From: Mesorhizobium sp. M1C.F.Ca.ET.210.01.1.1
Lineage (GTDB): Bacteria > Pseudomonadota > Alphaproteobacteria > Rhizobiales > Rhizobiaceae
Reading direction: 5' to 3'
DNA: 64,000 nt
Assembly (NCBI RefSeq): GCF_004791585.1
Contig: NZ_SRUU01000020.1
Coordinates: forward strand, 46,000-109,999
Shown here: in pieces, positions 27,349 to 35,979 of the stretch
Position numbering within the stretch: the stretch's first letter is position 1
Layout: every line of letters starts with the position of its first letter
Program-made: the position numbers and the translations under genes
Notes under the pieces: model-generated
What the model saw: only the letters and a program-made list of their open reading frames with translations
Databases searched by the model: none
Told to the model about the DNA's origin: nothing

Positions 27349-28683
27349 ATGCGAAAATATTGGCGACACGCCTATTCATCTGCTCTCTCACTCGCCTGCT
27401 CCGTGCTTGGCAAGGGGAGCTTTGACTGCGTCACGCGTCCCCCAATCCTGCAACGCATTCACCCGAGCCTGCGCGACACCAGCGCCCGCACCGGCCGTGA
27501 TCCGCAGAACGAAACGCTGATCGTGGCGTTCTATCGCGAACTGGCGCTGCTGTTCTGGCTAGACGATTGCAACGACGTTGGCCTGATCGCGCCGGAGCAG
27601 CTCGCCGCCGTGGAGCAGGCGCTGGGGCACGGCGTACCGTGCGTTCTCTCCGGATTCGAGGGCTGCGCTCAGCTGCGCGCTTCGCTGGTGCTGGATCGGC
27701 GAACGGCGCCGGCCACGGTGGCCGCTGGCTGGGAGTACATCCATTTCGAACACTGCGCACTGCCCGAGTTGGACCTGACGCAGATCGACCTGCGCGCCTC
27801 GCTGCTGGGCAAGGCTATGCGCGCGCCGCTGCTGATCAGCTCTATGGCCGGCGGCATGCCACGGGCCGAGGCCATCAACCGGCATTTGAGCGAGGCAGCG
27901 CAAGCCTTGCGGATCGCCATGTGCGGTTCGCAGCGTGTGAGCCTGCAATCCCGTAACTCCCAGGGGCTAACGCGCGCGCTGCGCCGCCTGGCGCCAGACA
28001 TTCCCTTGCTGGCCAATATCGGCGCCGCGCAACTGCGGGAGGCCGACGGCCTGGACCTGGCGCGTCGCGCGGTGGACGCGCTGGAGGCCGATGGGCTCAT
28101 CGTCCATCTCAATCCGCTGCAGGAAGCGGTACAGCCGGGAGGGCGACCGCGACTGGCGCGGCGTCCTGGCGCTGATCGCTGGCGCCGCGCGCATCGTGGG
28201 CGTGCCGATCGTGGCCAAGGAAGTGGGGGCGGCCTGTCCGCCTCGGTGGCCTGTGCGCTCGTCGAGGCGGGCGTGGCGGTAATCGATGTCGCCGGCGCCG
28301 GCGGCACCAGTTGGGCCGCAGTGGAGGGCGAGCGCGCCCGCAATGCCGCCGACCGTGCAGTGGCGATGTCATTCGCCAATTGGGGGATTCCCACCCTGAC
28401 CAGCGTGCAGGCGGTGCGTCGGGCGCTGCCAACGGTGAAGCTGATCGCGTCGGGCGGGATCCGCGATGGCGTCGACGTGGCCAAGGCCATCCGCCTGGGC
28501 GCGGACATCGCCGGGCAGGCGGCCAGCGTGCTGGGCGCGGCGACAGTGTCCACCGAGGCCGTTGTCGCGCATTTCGAGATCGTCATCCGCCAGTTGTTGG
28601 GTCACCATCAAACCAATTTGACGCCCCGGGACAATATCGTCCGGCATTGTCCGGTGTGCGACGATGTTGGGGATGCGACATAG
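27349..28683 (+). pseudogene. Fusion of an ent-kaurene synthase fragment to type 2 isopentenyl-diphosphate isomerase (gibberellin operon remnant)
   Basis: Two genes of the rhizobial gibberellin operon, ks and idi, are joined in one frame. Codons from about 27447 to 27705 match bacterial ent-kaurene synthase (ILQRIHPSLRDTSARTGRDP, FYRELALLFWLDDCNDVGLI with the Asp-rich DDxxD-like motif, EQLAAVEQALGHGVPC). From about 27715 the sequence is type 2 Idi, the FMN enzyme that interconverts IPP and DMAPP: ATVAAGWEYIHFEHCALPEL, APLLISSMAGGMPRAEAINR, VKLIASGGIRDGVDVAKAIR. About 180 ks residues and the start of idi are lost. Inside idi an inserted G near 28138 and a lost C near 28228 put about 30 residues (EGDRDWRGVLALIAGAARIV) out of frame. 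Neither enzyme is likely to work. Confidence 0.85.
28665..28680 (+). promoter_or_regulatory. NifA upstream activator sequence
   Basis: TGT (28665-28667), ten bases, ACA (28678-28680), the TGT-N10-ACA consensus for NifA. Its centre is about 70 bases upstream of the expected start site of the sigma-54 promoter, a little closer than usual but on the same face range. It overlaps the stop of the decayed idi gene. Confidence 0.6.
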
Positions 28684-28715
28684 GCGGATTGCCGTGTATT
28701 AAACCGCTTTTCCTT

Positions 28716-28730
28716 TGGCACGCATATTGC
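28716..28730 (+). promoter_or_regulatory. Sigma-54 (-24/-12) promoter, NifA-type
   Basis: TGGCACGCATATTGC has GG at 28717-28718 and GC at 28729-28730, ten bases apart, a full match to TGGCAC-N5-TTGC. With the TGT-N10-ACA element at 28665 it forms a standard symbiotic nitrogen-fixation promoter. The only good gene downstream is the S9 peptidase at 29112, so its leader would be about 370 bases. Confidence 0.8.
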
Positions 28731-29111
28731 GCCCTATCGGTAAACCTCGTCATGGGCCGGCGGCAATCGCTCGGAGATTGTCGAAATAGCACAATCTGCC
28801 GGGGTGACATCCGGCCCGACTAGAGCAGGACCTTTCAGATGATGCAGAAAAGCAAGCGGCCATACTCGCGGGGAAATAGTCGCGTCAGGGCTGCATGGAC
28901 GCTCTTTCCTGGTTGTTTCGGCGACGGACGCCAACTCTTCAATCGGCACCCGAACCAGTGCCTGGATGTCCAAGGAGCGCCCCTGTTGCGCGTGCCTGGC
29001 TGCACCCGCGTGCTGGCTCTCCTCCAAGGCGACGCTCGGCGCTGCTGCAGACCGGCGACGAGAACCCAACTTCAAAATTAGCATTCCGAAAACCGAAAGA
29101 AGTGAACAGGT
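28731..29111. other. Long leader between the sigma-54 promoter and the S9 peptidase gene
   Basis: About 380 bases. Small open frames on both strands have no family motif. An 80-codon frame starting at 28839 on the plus strand and a 116-codon frame on the minus strand were examined and not accepted. It could be the remains of a gene originally driven by the NifA promoter. Confidence 0.35.
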
Positions 29112-31418
29112 ATGTCCAGGATCGGCGCTTTGACGCGCGCGGCATGGCGATCGGCAACTCAGACGCTGGCCAAGGGTTCGAAAAGTTTACACCCGACGCT
29201 AGCGCCGGCCGATTTCAAGCGCGCACTTACGATCAACGATCGATATGGCGGGCTCACTGTCAATGTCCCCAAAATGCCTTTCTGGCTGACCGGGGGTGAA
29301 GCCTTCGTCTACCGCCGGACTAGCCACGGCGAGCAGCAGTTCATGCAGGTCGATGCTGCCACGGGTTTCAAGCGGCCCGCTTTCGATCAGGCGCGTCTGG
29401 CGGCAGCGCTAAACAAGGTGAGCCATGAGAGCTATCAAGCCGGCAATCTTCCGTTCGACCGTTTCGAACTGAGTGAGGATGGTCGCAGGCTCGACTTCCA
29501 GATTGAAGACACCCGGTGGAGCTGCGACCTTGCAAGCTATGACTGTACCAGCACCACATTCGATGCAAGGAAAGGGGACCGTAGGGAGCTCAGCCACCGC
29601 TACACGCCGCCAGCGGAGAACAACCCCGACAAGAGCAACGCGTCGCCCGACGGCAAATGGATCGCCTATATCAAGAACTGCAACGTTTTCCTGCGCAGCG
29701 AGGACGGATTGCAGGATGTTCCTCTGAGCCGGGACGGAGCCGAAGGCAATTGCTACGTCTTTTCGACGCTGAGCTGGTCGCCGGACTCGCGCCACCTCGC
29801 CGCTTACCTTGTTCGCCCCGGCTATAGGCGAGAGGTCCGCTACCTCAATTCATCGACGGACCAGTTGGAGCGGGAATATTCAACAATATTCTATCCCAGG
29901 CCGGGCGATGTCCTTCCGCTGCCCCAACCAGTCCTGTTCGACATTGCCGGCCGGCGCCAGATCGTGATTGACGGTGCCCTCTTCTCGAACGTCTTCGAAC
30001 TTTCCCCTCTCCGGTGGTGGGCGGACAGCCGCGGCTTCACTTTCGAATATAACCAGCGCGGGCATCAGCTCTATCGCTTGGTCGAGGTAGACGCCGCCTC
30101 GGGCCGCGGGCGCTCCCTGATCGATGAGACCAGCGAGACATTCGTGGATTATTTGCCGCTGGGGCATGGCCAGGAGGATGCCGGAAAAATCTTCCGTTAC
30201 GATGTCGATGACGGGAAGGAGATCATCTGGGCATCAGAGCGCGACGGGTATGAGCATTTGTATCTTTTCAACGGCCGGACAGGCGCGCTCGAAAACCAGA
30301 TCACCCGAGGTGAGTGGGTCGTCCGGAGGGTCAACCATGTCGATCCGGTGAAGCGTCAGATCTGGTTCGAGGCGAGCGGGATGAACTCGCAGGAGGACCC
30401 CTATTGGGTCCATGCTTACCGCATCGGCTTTGACGGCAAGGGACTGACTGCACTGACGCCCGAACCGGCCAACCACCATATCGAGTTCTCGCCTGACAGG
30501 CGCTATTATGTCGATCTCTGGTCACGCATCGATCTGCCCCCGCGCATGGCACTCTACCGCGCCAGCGACAATGCCAAGCTCCAGCAGATCGAGACGGCCG
30601 ACATTTCCGAGCTCGTCGCCGCAGGCTGGCAGCCGCCGCTCAGTTTCCATTCCAAGGGGCGCGACGGCAAAACTGACATCTGGGGTGTGCTCCACCTGCC
30701 AGCCAACTTCGACCCGACGAAGAAATACCCGGTTGTGGAGAATATCTATGCTGGACCCCACGGCTCCTTCGTCCCAAAATCCTTCTCGCGGTGGACAGAG
30801 CCGCTCACGCAGCTGGGCTTCGTCGTTGCTCAGATCGACGGCATGGGCACCAACAACCGCTCCCGCGCCTTCCATGATGTTGCTTGGAAGAATCTGAAGG
30901 ACGCAGGATTTCCCGATCGCATTCTGTGGCACAAGGCGGCGGCCGCGCAATATCCATGGTACGACATATCCAACGTCGGCATTTTTGGCGCATCCGCCGG
31001 CGGCCAGAGTGCAGTCAGCGCGCTGCTCTTTCACCCCGATTTCTACAAGGTCGCCGTCGCCAAAAACGGCTGCTTCGACAACAGGATAGACAAGACCTGG
31101 TGGAATGAACTGTGGATGGGGTGGCCGGTCGGCATTGAATATTCGCAATCCTCCGCCGTTGACAATGCTCACAGGCTGCAGGGCAAGCTGATGATCGCGG
31201 TCGGCGAAATGGATGATAATGTCGATCCGTTTTGCTCGTTCCAGCTTGCCGATCGACTCATCAAGGCAGGAAAAGATTTTGACATTGTCTACGTTCCTGG
31301 TGCCAATCACCATACTCTAGGCACCTACACCGAGCGCAAACTCCTAGACTTCTTCGTTCGCAACATTCTCGGTCAGACCCCGCCCGACTGGAACAGCAAA
31401 CCGATCGAGCTGGAGTAG
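29112..31418 (+). CDS. S9 family (dipeptidyl peptidase IV-like) serine peptidase
   Basis: A 768-residue prolyl-oligopeptidase clan enzyme of the DPP IV branch. The N-terminal two thirds form the beta-propeller, seen as repeated motifs such as NASPDGKWIAYIKNCNVFL, LSWSPDSRHLAAYLV and IEFSPDRRYYVDLWS. The hydrolase domain starts near 540 (YPVVENIYAGPHG). The catalytic triad is Ser628 in GIFGASAGGQSA, Asp701 or Asp702 in GEMDDNVDP, and His733 or His734 in GANHHTLGTY. There is no clear signal peptide. The ribosome site is weak. It lies downstream of a NifA-type promoter, so expression in nodules is likely; substrate peptides are unknown. Confidence 0.88.
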   Translation: MSRIGALTRAAWRSATQTLAKGSKSLHPTLAPADFKRALTINDRYGGLTVNVPKMPFWLTGGEAFVYRRTSHGEQQFMQVDAATGFKRPAFDQARLAAALNKVSHESYQAGNLPFDRFELSEDGRRLDFQIEDTRWSCDLASYDCTSTTFDARKGDRRELSHRYTPPAENNPDKSNASPDGKWIAYIKNCNVFLRSEDGLQDVPLSRDGAEGNCYVFSTLSWSPDSRHLAAYLVRPGYRREVRYLNSSTDQLEREYSTIFYPRPGDVLPLPQPVLFDIAGRRQIVIDGALFSNVFELSPLRWWADSRGFTFEYNQRGHQLYRLVEVDAASGRGRSLIDETSETFVDYLPLGHGQEDAGKIFRYDVDDGKEIIWASERDGYEHLYLFNGRTGALENQITRGEWVVRRVNHVDPVKRQIWFEASGMNSQEDPYWVHAYRIGFDGKGLTALTPEPANHHIEFSPDRRYYVDLWSRIDLPPRMALYRASDNAKLQQIETADISELVAAGWQPPLSFHSKGRDGKTDIWGVLHLPANFDPTKKYPVVENIYAGPHGSFVPKSFSRWTEPLTQLGFVVAQIDGMGTNNRSRAFHDVAWKNLKDAGFPDRILWHKAAAAQYPWYDISNVGIFGASAGGQSAVSALLFHPDFYKVAVAKNGCFDNRIDKTWWNELWMGWPVGIEYSQSSAVDNAHRLQGKLMIAVGEMDDNVDPFCSFQLADRLIKAGKDFDIVYVPGANHHTLGTYTERKLLDFFVRNILGQTPPDWNSKPIELE

Positions 31419-32079
31419 CTTGTGGCTCTTGCAATTGTTAGCTCGCCTTATCGGCTGTAATCAGGGCGAGGCGCGAGCAAATCTGCACCGAAGGACGATC
31501 GTGGAGTCTAGGACTTGCGCTGCGTATTGAGGATAGGCTCGCCGCGACGTTGGTCTGAGCAAACTGCTTGATAGGCACGCCTGCAGACCGCGTGTGTGCG
31601 ATTGCAAGATCCCCTATCAGCCTGGTGTGAAGCGTTCAGGGGAAAAGCCGCACCCAACGCCGCTTCCGCTCGCCGTAACGCTACGGCGGTGCGGCCCACC
31701 CGATCCGCTCGACGAGCATAGGAACACATAGGTCCCCGAACGGACGATTACCTTGGCAATAGAAGACCCTCGTCGGTCATCGCCGCTGTGGGTGGCAGCC
31801 CGTCGGTCTGGAGCTGCCACGATTCTCATCCTCGCGTCACATATGAGCTGAAGCTTTCCGGATCGGGTATCCAATCGGCATCCAGTTGCTCGGCGATATG
31901 GTTGAATTCTACCTCAGGACAAGAGTGAGTAGAGCAGCCCCGCTACGAAAATCCTATCCTGGTTCGTTTGACGCATCGACTATTCAGATTGATTGGCGTG
32001 ATACCCGGCGCGGCCGCAACACGCTAGGCCGTCAACCGCTGAGCAGAAAACCAGCCTTCGCCTTCCGCGGCGGCGGACC
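31419..32079. other. Gene-free stretch before the type III effector
   Basis: About 660 bases between the S9 peptidase and the tts box. Frames on either strand (for example at 31617-31874, minus) have no motif or ribosome site. I see no terminator with a T run. Nothing can be supported here. Confidence 0.4.
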
Positions 32080-32110
32080 TCGTCAGCCTTTCGAAAGCTT
32101 GCCTGAGTAG
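32080..32110 (+). promoter_or_regulatory. tts box (TtsI binding site of type III secretion genes)
   Basis: TCGTCAGCCTTTCGAAAGCT at 32080-32099, followed by TGCCTGAGTAG, fits the rhizobial tts-box consensus (GTCAGCTT-N-TCGAAAGCT, then a weaker right part). TtsI, induced through NodD and flavonoids, activates effector genes from this site. It lies immediately upstream of the large SUMO-protease effector gene. Confidence 0.82.
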
Positions 32111-32119
32111 GTTGCTCAT

Positions 32120-35100
32120 GTGATCTGTGGAAGTGAGGCTAGCGTGCACCCGTACAAACTGGACATTCATCGTAGCAGCTTGGCTGCAGGTGCAGCACGC
32201 CGTACCGCACGAGCAAGCGGACAAGCCGGCCAAGCCGGTTTTGAGCAGCACTTGGGCGAATTGCAGGCGGCGGATGAGTTGATGAGTGCACCAGGCGAGG
32301 ATGTCCTCGTCAATGGCTCGCATGGCAAAGGTGAGTTGAGACCAACGAAGAGGCAGAGGATCCAAAGCAATCTGCAGCATGCTGTCACTGAGCGGCAACC
32401 AGGTCAGGTTGGTGACTCAGGCGCTCGCGCGATGATGCAACTCCCTGCCCATCAGGTGGGTACATCGGAACGGGAGGCGCAGCTCGCGATGCAGGGGGAT
32501 GAGCACGAATACACCCCAGCGCCGCATCTCGATGGGTCGATGCCCTCGACAGTGCAGCCGGATCGTCCAATTGTGGCCCCCGACGGTGCCGACAAGCGTC
32601 CTGTTTATTCCAACGATGCCACCGCCATCGAAGGGCTGAAGTCTGCACTCCTTGCGGGTAAAGCCAGGCCGGACACGGTCACTCGCAGCGCAAATTCTCT
32701 TTTCGGCTTTAGTCGTTGGCTCTTTCAAAACAAAAAGCCAGGGTTTGCTGCTCGGCTTTACCATCCGTCGCTGAGCCAGGATCTCGAGGAGTACGAGAGT
32801 AGGGGTGGTTCCTCCACAGTGGCTGGCGCACTGCGTCAACTGATGAAGCCGATAGGCGGAGCCGCCCCGATTGTGGGTCGCGCTGTCCTGAACCCCCATC
32901 CTGACGACGCCGCGCTCACTAGACATTTCAGATCCGCGAGCGGCTACGCAACTGCTCTTAACCATTTCAGTCATTACCTACGTCAAAATGACAAGCTCGG
33001 GATTGCGGGCCGGATTTACGATGAATCGCTGGATAAAGATGTTGAGAGCTACAAGGCCGCCTCCTCTACTCGTGGAGCTCCGATCGAATCTGCACTGGTT
33101 TATATCCGCAAGCACCCGCCGCGCGTTATACTCGGGAGTCATCTGGAAAACGCGGTCAGCATGGAGGCTCGTCCCCGTGGCGACGCTGCTCAGCATACCG
33201 CACCACAGCAGGGATTCGATTGGCCAGAGGAGCTCCTGCCGGTAGGTTATAAGGAGGGCACCGATCTACCATTGTCTCTCGCCCCAACCGCGCACCAACA
33301 CCAAGCACCCGACTTTGGAGAGGCCGTCCCTCACTTGAACTGGCGCCACGGCGACCAGGGCGCCCCGGAGGGGCTGGTAGCTGCACGGGACAGGAGCAGC
33401 CCGCTGCCAAGCGAGGCGGTGCCACATAAATCTGGACGGGGACTCGCTACGCAGCCCAGATTGTGGGCGGAGAAATCCGCCTCGCCAGAGCTCTTTCGAC
33501 GGCGGGCGGAGCAGGCTCTGCCGGCGTCCGCCAGAGGTGTGGAGACATCCTCCGCGGTTGATGAAGCCGCCGCTCGCCAAGCTTTGGCTTGGTTGCAGCA
33601 GGAGATGGAGGGGATCGAACCGATGCAGGATCCTCATAAGGTGGCTACACCGGAATCTGAGGCGCAGCTCGTCAGGCAGAGGGATGAACACGAATCCACC
33701 CCAGCACCGCATCCCGGAGGTGGTGGTTCGATGTCCTCGACAGTGCAGCCGGATCGTCCAATTGTAGTCCCCAACGGTTCCGACAAGCGTCCTGTCTATT
33801 CCAACGATGCGACCGCTATCGAAGGGCTGAGGGCAGCATTCCACGCGGGTAAGGCCAGCGCGAACACGGTCACTTTCAATGTAAATTCTCTTTTCGGCTT
33901 TAGTCGGTGGCTCCTTCAAAACAACAAGCCAGGGTTTGCTGCTCGGCTTTACCATTCGTCGCTGGATCAGGATCTCAAGGAGTACGAGAGTACGGGTGGT
34001 TCCTCCACCGTGGCTGGCGCACTGCGTTACCTCAAGAAGTCGACAAGCGGAGCCCCGATTATGGGTCGCCCTCTCGTGATCCCCTATCCTGACGATGCCG
34101 AGCTCATTAGAGATTACAGAGCCGCTTCGACCAAGGAGTACCTGGCAGCGCCTGCGACCGGACGGAATCCAGATACCGTGGGCGGCTATACAAATTTTCT
34201 TAGACATTTTAGCCAGTATCTGCGTCAAAATAACAAGCCTGGGATTGCCGCTCGGATTCACGACAAATCGCTGGATAAAGATGTTGAGAGCTTCAAGGCT
34301 GTCTCCTATGGTAATAGACTAAGTATCGGTTCTGCATTGGCTCACCTCCGGGATATCCTGCCGCGCATTGTGCTCGGGCGCGAAACTGTCCTTGCTGCTC
34401 ATCCGGCAGACGCAGTCACCAGGCGCGTTGGGGCCGCTGCTGAAGCTGGGCCAGCGGCACCGGCAAGAGCTCCCCAACCCGCCTCGCCAGCAACCGCTAA
34501 GCTGCCAGGCACCTACCGCGGCCTTCCACTGGTTGATGTGACCACACTGACGACCAGTTCCTCTGGGGCTCAGATCGGGGCGCTCGATCCGACAGCCCCG
34601 TCCAACGTTGCAACGGGGCGGGTGCTCGGCGCCGCCGAATGGCTGAGCGACGCCCATGTCCAGAGAGATTACAATTTGCTGGAGCGGCAACTGCAGGGGA
34701 TCAATCCGGCGCTCGCTGCCCGGACTCGGCTGGTGGATCCTTCCGTATCCCATCTACTGCGACACACGTCGCCGCAAGACGCTCGAGGCATATTGCAGTC
34801 CATCTATAATCAAAACAACGCCACAGCCGACTTCCTGTTCTTGCCAGTGAATAATGGCACGGCTACTAGCCCCGGCACCCATTGGTCGCTGCTGCTCGTT
34901 GATCGCCGCGACCCCGAAAGGCGGTTCGCCTATCACTACGACTCCCTCCAGCGAGAGGGATATAACGACGTGCCTGCAAAACAGCTCGCAGGACTGCTGA
35001 ATGCTACCTTGGCGCCAGCCCCCATGGCCAGACAGACGAACCATTATGATTGCGGCGTATTTGTCCTGGAGGGCACGTGGGCGCTGGTTGAACGATTGGT

Positions 35101-35773
35101 GAAAGGGCAGCGGCCAGACCACGAGCCGCTGCCCCTCGACAACCTCGTTGCCGATCGGCAGGCGCTGCAAGACCGGCTAAGGAGGCGCTTGCCGCACGAG
35201 GAAGAGCCGCGGCAGCTGCTGGAGGATGAACCCGCCTCCCCACCGATGATGGCATTCGAGCCAGGGGAACTGCGGCAACTGTTGGAAGACGAGCCTGACT
35301 CCCCACCAATGATGGCGTTCGAGTCAGGGGAACTGCGGCAACTGTTGGAAGACGAGCCTGCCTCCCCACCAATGATGGCGTTCGAGTCAGGGGAACTGCG
35401 GCAACTGTTGGAGGACGAGCCTGCCTCCCCACCAATGATGGCGTTCGAGCCAGGGGAACTGCGGCAGCTGTTGGAGGATGAACCCGCTTCCCCACCGATG
35501 ATGGCGTTCGAGCCAGGGGAACTGCGGCAGCTGTTGGAGGATGAACCCGCTTCCCCACCGATGATGGCGTTCGAGCCAGGGGAACTGCGGCAACTGTTGG
35601 AAGACGAGCCTGCCTCCCCACCAATGATGGCGTTCGAGCCAGGGGAACTGCGGCAACTGTTGAATGATGAGCCTGCCTCCACTTGGGCACAAATCAATTC
35701 GACCCCACATGCGCGAGCGGACGGTGTTCATCAGCCAGCCCAGGCGCCCTGGCTCCCTGAACGCAGAAGATAA
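32120..35773 (+). CDS. Type III effector with Ulp1/C48 SUMO-protease domain (NopD/XopD-like)
   Basis: A 1217-residue frame. The C48 cysteine protease domain spans about 830-990 with His921 (HWSLLLVD), Asp941 (YHYDSLQ) and Cys978 (HYDCGVFVLEG) in the right order; such effectors remove SUMO from plant proteins. Before it are two long repeats (coding 32463-33137 and 33646-34380), each with two FSRWL/FSHYL units (SLFGFSRWLFQNKKPGFAAR, SHYLRQNDKLGIAGRIYDES). After it come seven 21-residue repeats plus a partial one (RQLLEDEPASPPMMAFEPGE, 35210-35680). The start is uncertain: the frame opens at a GTG at 32120, only 10 bases after the tts box, so GTG 32144 or ATG 32282 are possible. No membrane segments. 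Confidence 0.85.
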   Translation: MICGSEASVHPYKLDIHRSSLAAGAARRTARASGQAGQAGFEQHLGELQAADELMSAPGEDVLVNGSHGKGELRPTKRQRIQSNLQHAVTERQPGQVGDSGARAMMQLPAHQVGTSEREAQLAMQGDEHEYTPAPHLDGSMPSTVQPDRPIVAPDGADKRPVYSNDATAIEGLKSALLAGKARPDTVTRSANSLFGFSRWLFQNKKPGFAARLYHPSLSQDLEEYESRGGSSTVAGALRQLMKPIGGAAPIVGRAVLNPHPDDAALTRHFRSASGYATALNHFSHYLRQNDKLGIAGRIYDESLDKDVESYKAASSTRGAPIESALVYIRKHPPRVILGSHLENAVSMEARPRGDAAQHTAPQQGFDWPEELLPVGYKEGTDLPLSLAPTAHQHQAPDFGEAVPHLNWRHGDQGAPEGLVAARDRSSPLPSEAVPHKSGRGLATQPRLWAEKSASPELFRRRAEQALPASARGVETSSAVDEAAARQALAWLQQEMEGIEPMQDPHKVATPESEAQLVRQRDEHESTPAPHPGGGGSMSSTVQPDRPIVVPNGSDKRPVYSNDATAIEGLRAAFHAGKASANTVTFNVNSLFGFSRWLLQNNKPGFAARLYHSSLDQDLKEYESTGGSSTVAGALRYLKKSTSGAPIMGRPLVIPYPDDAELIRDYRAASTKEYLAAPATGRNPDTVGGYTNFLRHFSQYLRQNNKPGIAARIHDKSLDKDVESFKAVSYGNRLSIGSALAHLRDILPRIVLGRETVLAAHPADAVTRRVGAAAEAGPAAPARAPQPASPATAKLPGTYRGLPLVDVTTLTTSSSGAQIGALDPTAPSNVATGRVLGAAEWLSDAHVQRDYNLLERQLQGINPALAARTRLVDPSVSHLLRHTSPQDARGILQSIYNQNNATADFLFLPVNNGTATSPGTHWSLLLVDRRDPERRFAYHYDSLQREGYNDVPAKQLAGLLNATLAPAPMARQTNHYDCGVFVLEGTWALVERLVKGQRPDHEPLPLDNLVADRQALQDRLRRRLPHEEEPRQLLEDEPASPPMMAFEPGELRQLLEDEPDSPPMMAFESGELRQLLEDEPASPPMMAFESGELRQLLEDEPASPPMMAFEPGELRQLLEDEPASPPMMAFEPGELRQLLEDEPASPPMMAFEPGELRQLLEDEPASPPMMAFEPGELRQLLNDEPASTWAQINSTPHARADGVHQPAQAPWLPERRR
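32463..34380 (+). repeat. Two long direct repeats in the effector gene
   Basis: Bases 32463-33137 and 33646-34380 encode closely similar segments. Shared stretches include PVYSNDATAIEG, KPGFAARLYH and GGSSTVAGALR, and many are near-identical at the DNA level (for example the run before SNDATAIEG). The second copy has about 23 extra residues (around EYLAAPATGRNPDTVGGY). Each copy itself contains two weaker units, so the region looks built by two rounds of duplication. Confidence 0.88.
35210..35680 (+). repeat. Tandem 63-base repeats in the effector gene (seven full, one partial)
   Basis: Each 63-base unit encodes 21 residues beginning RQLLEDEPASPPMMAFE and ending GEL. Units differ at few positions (Ala/Asp after Pro, Pro/Ser before Gly, and silent changes such as GAAGAC against GAGGAT), so the array has expanded recently or been homogenised. 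It is part of the coding frame, not a CRISPR array. Confidence 0.95.
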
Positions 35774-35979
35774 CTTTGCGGAGGAGCGGTCACGCAACTG
35801 TCGGCGGCGCCGGGCCTCAGGGTGAATGGAGAGGATGGTGTCGCGTGAAGGCGCAACACGCGTGCTGACCGACCTGCATAGTAGGAAGTCGTTCATTGCT
35901 CCCAAATCGTATGTGAGGAACATTCCTGTCCCGGCTGCACCGCGCGATGCTAGGTCGCGTTGTTCAGCGGGCCAAGCCG
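35774..35979. other. Gap between the effector gene and traG
   Basis: About 200 bases without a gene. It forms the right edge of the cargo that separates rlxS from traG. No repeat of the rlxS end was found here. Confidence 0.35.

Noticed and set aside
28734..29034. 116-codon minus-strand frame between the sigma-54 promoter and the S9 peptidase
   Set aside because: No motif and no ribosome site; the promoter reads the other way.
35210..35680. Regular repeats resembling a CRISPR array
   Set aside because: Units are contiguous without unique spacers and lie within the coding frame of the effector.
35004..35697. Two long minus-strand frames with perfect repeats opposite the effector tail
   Set aside because: The 63-base repeat length is a multiple of three, so every frame stays open. 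They are shadows of the coding strand repeats.
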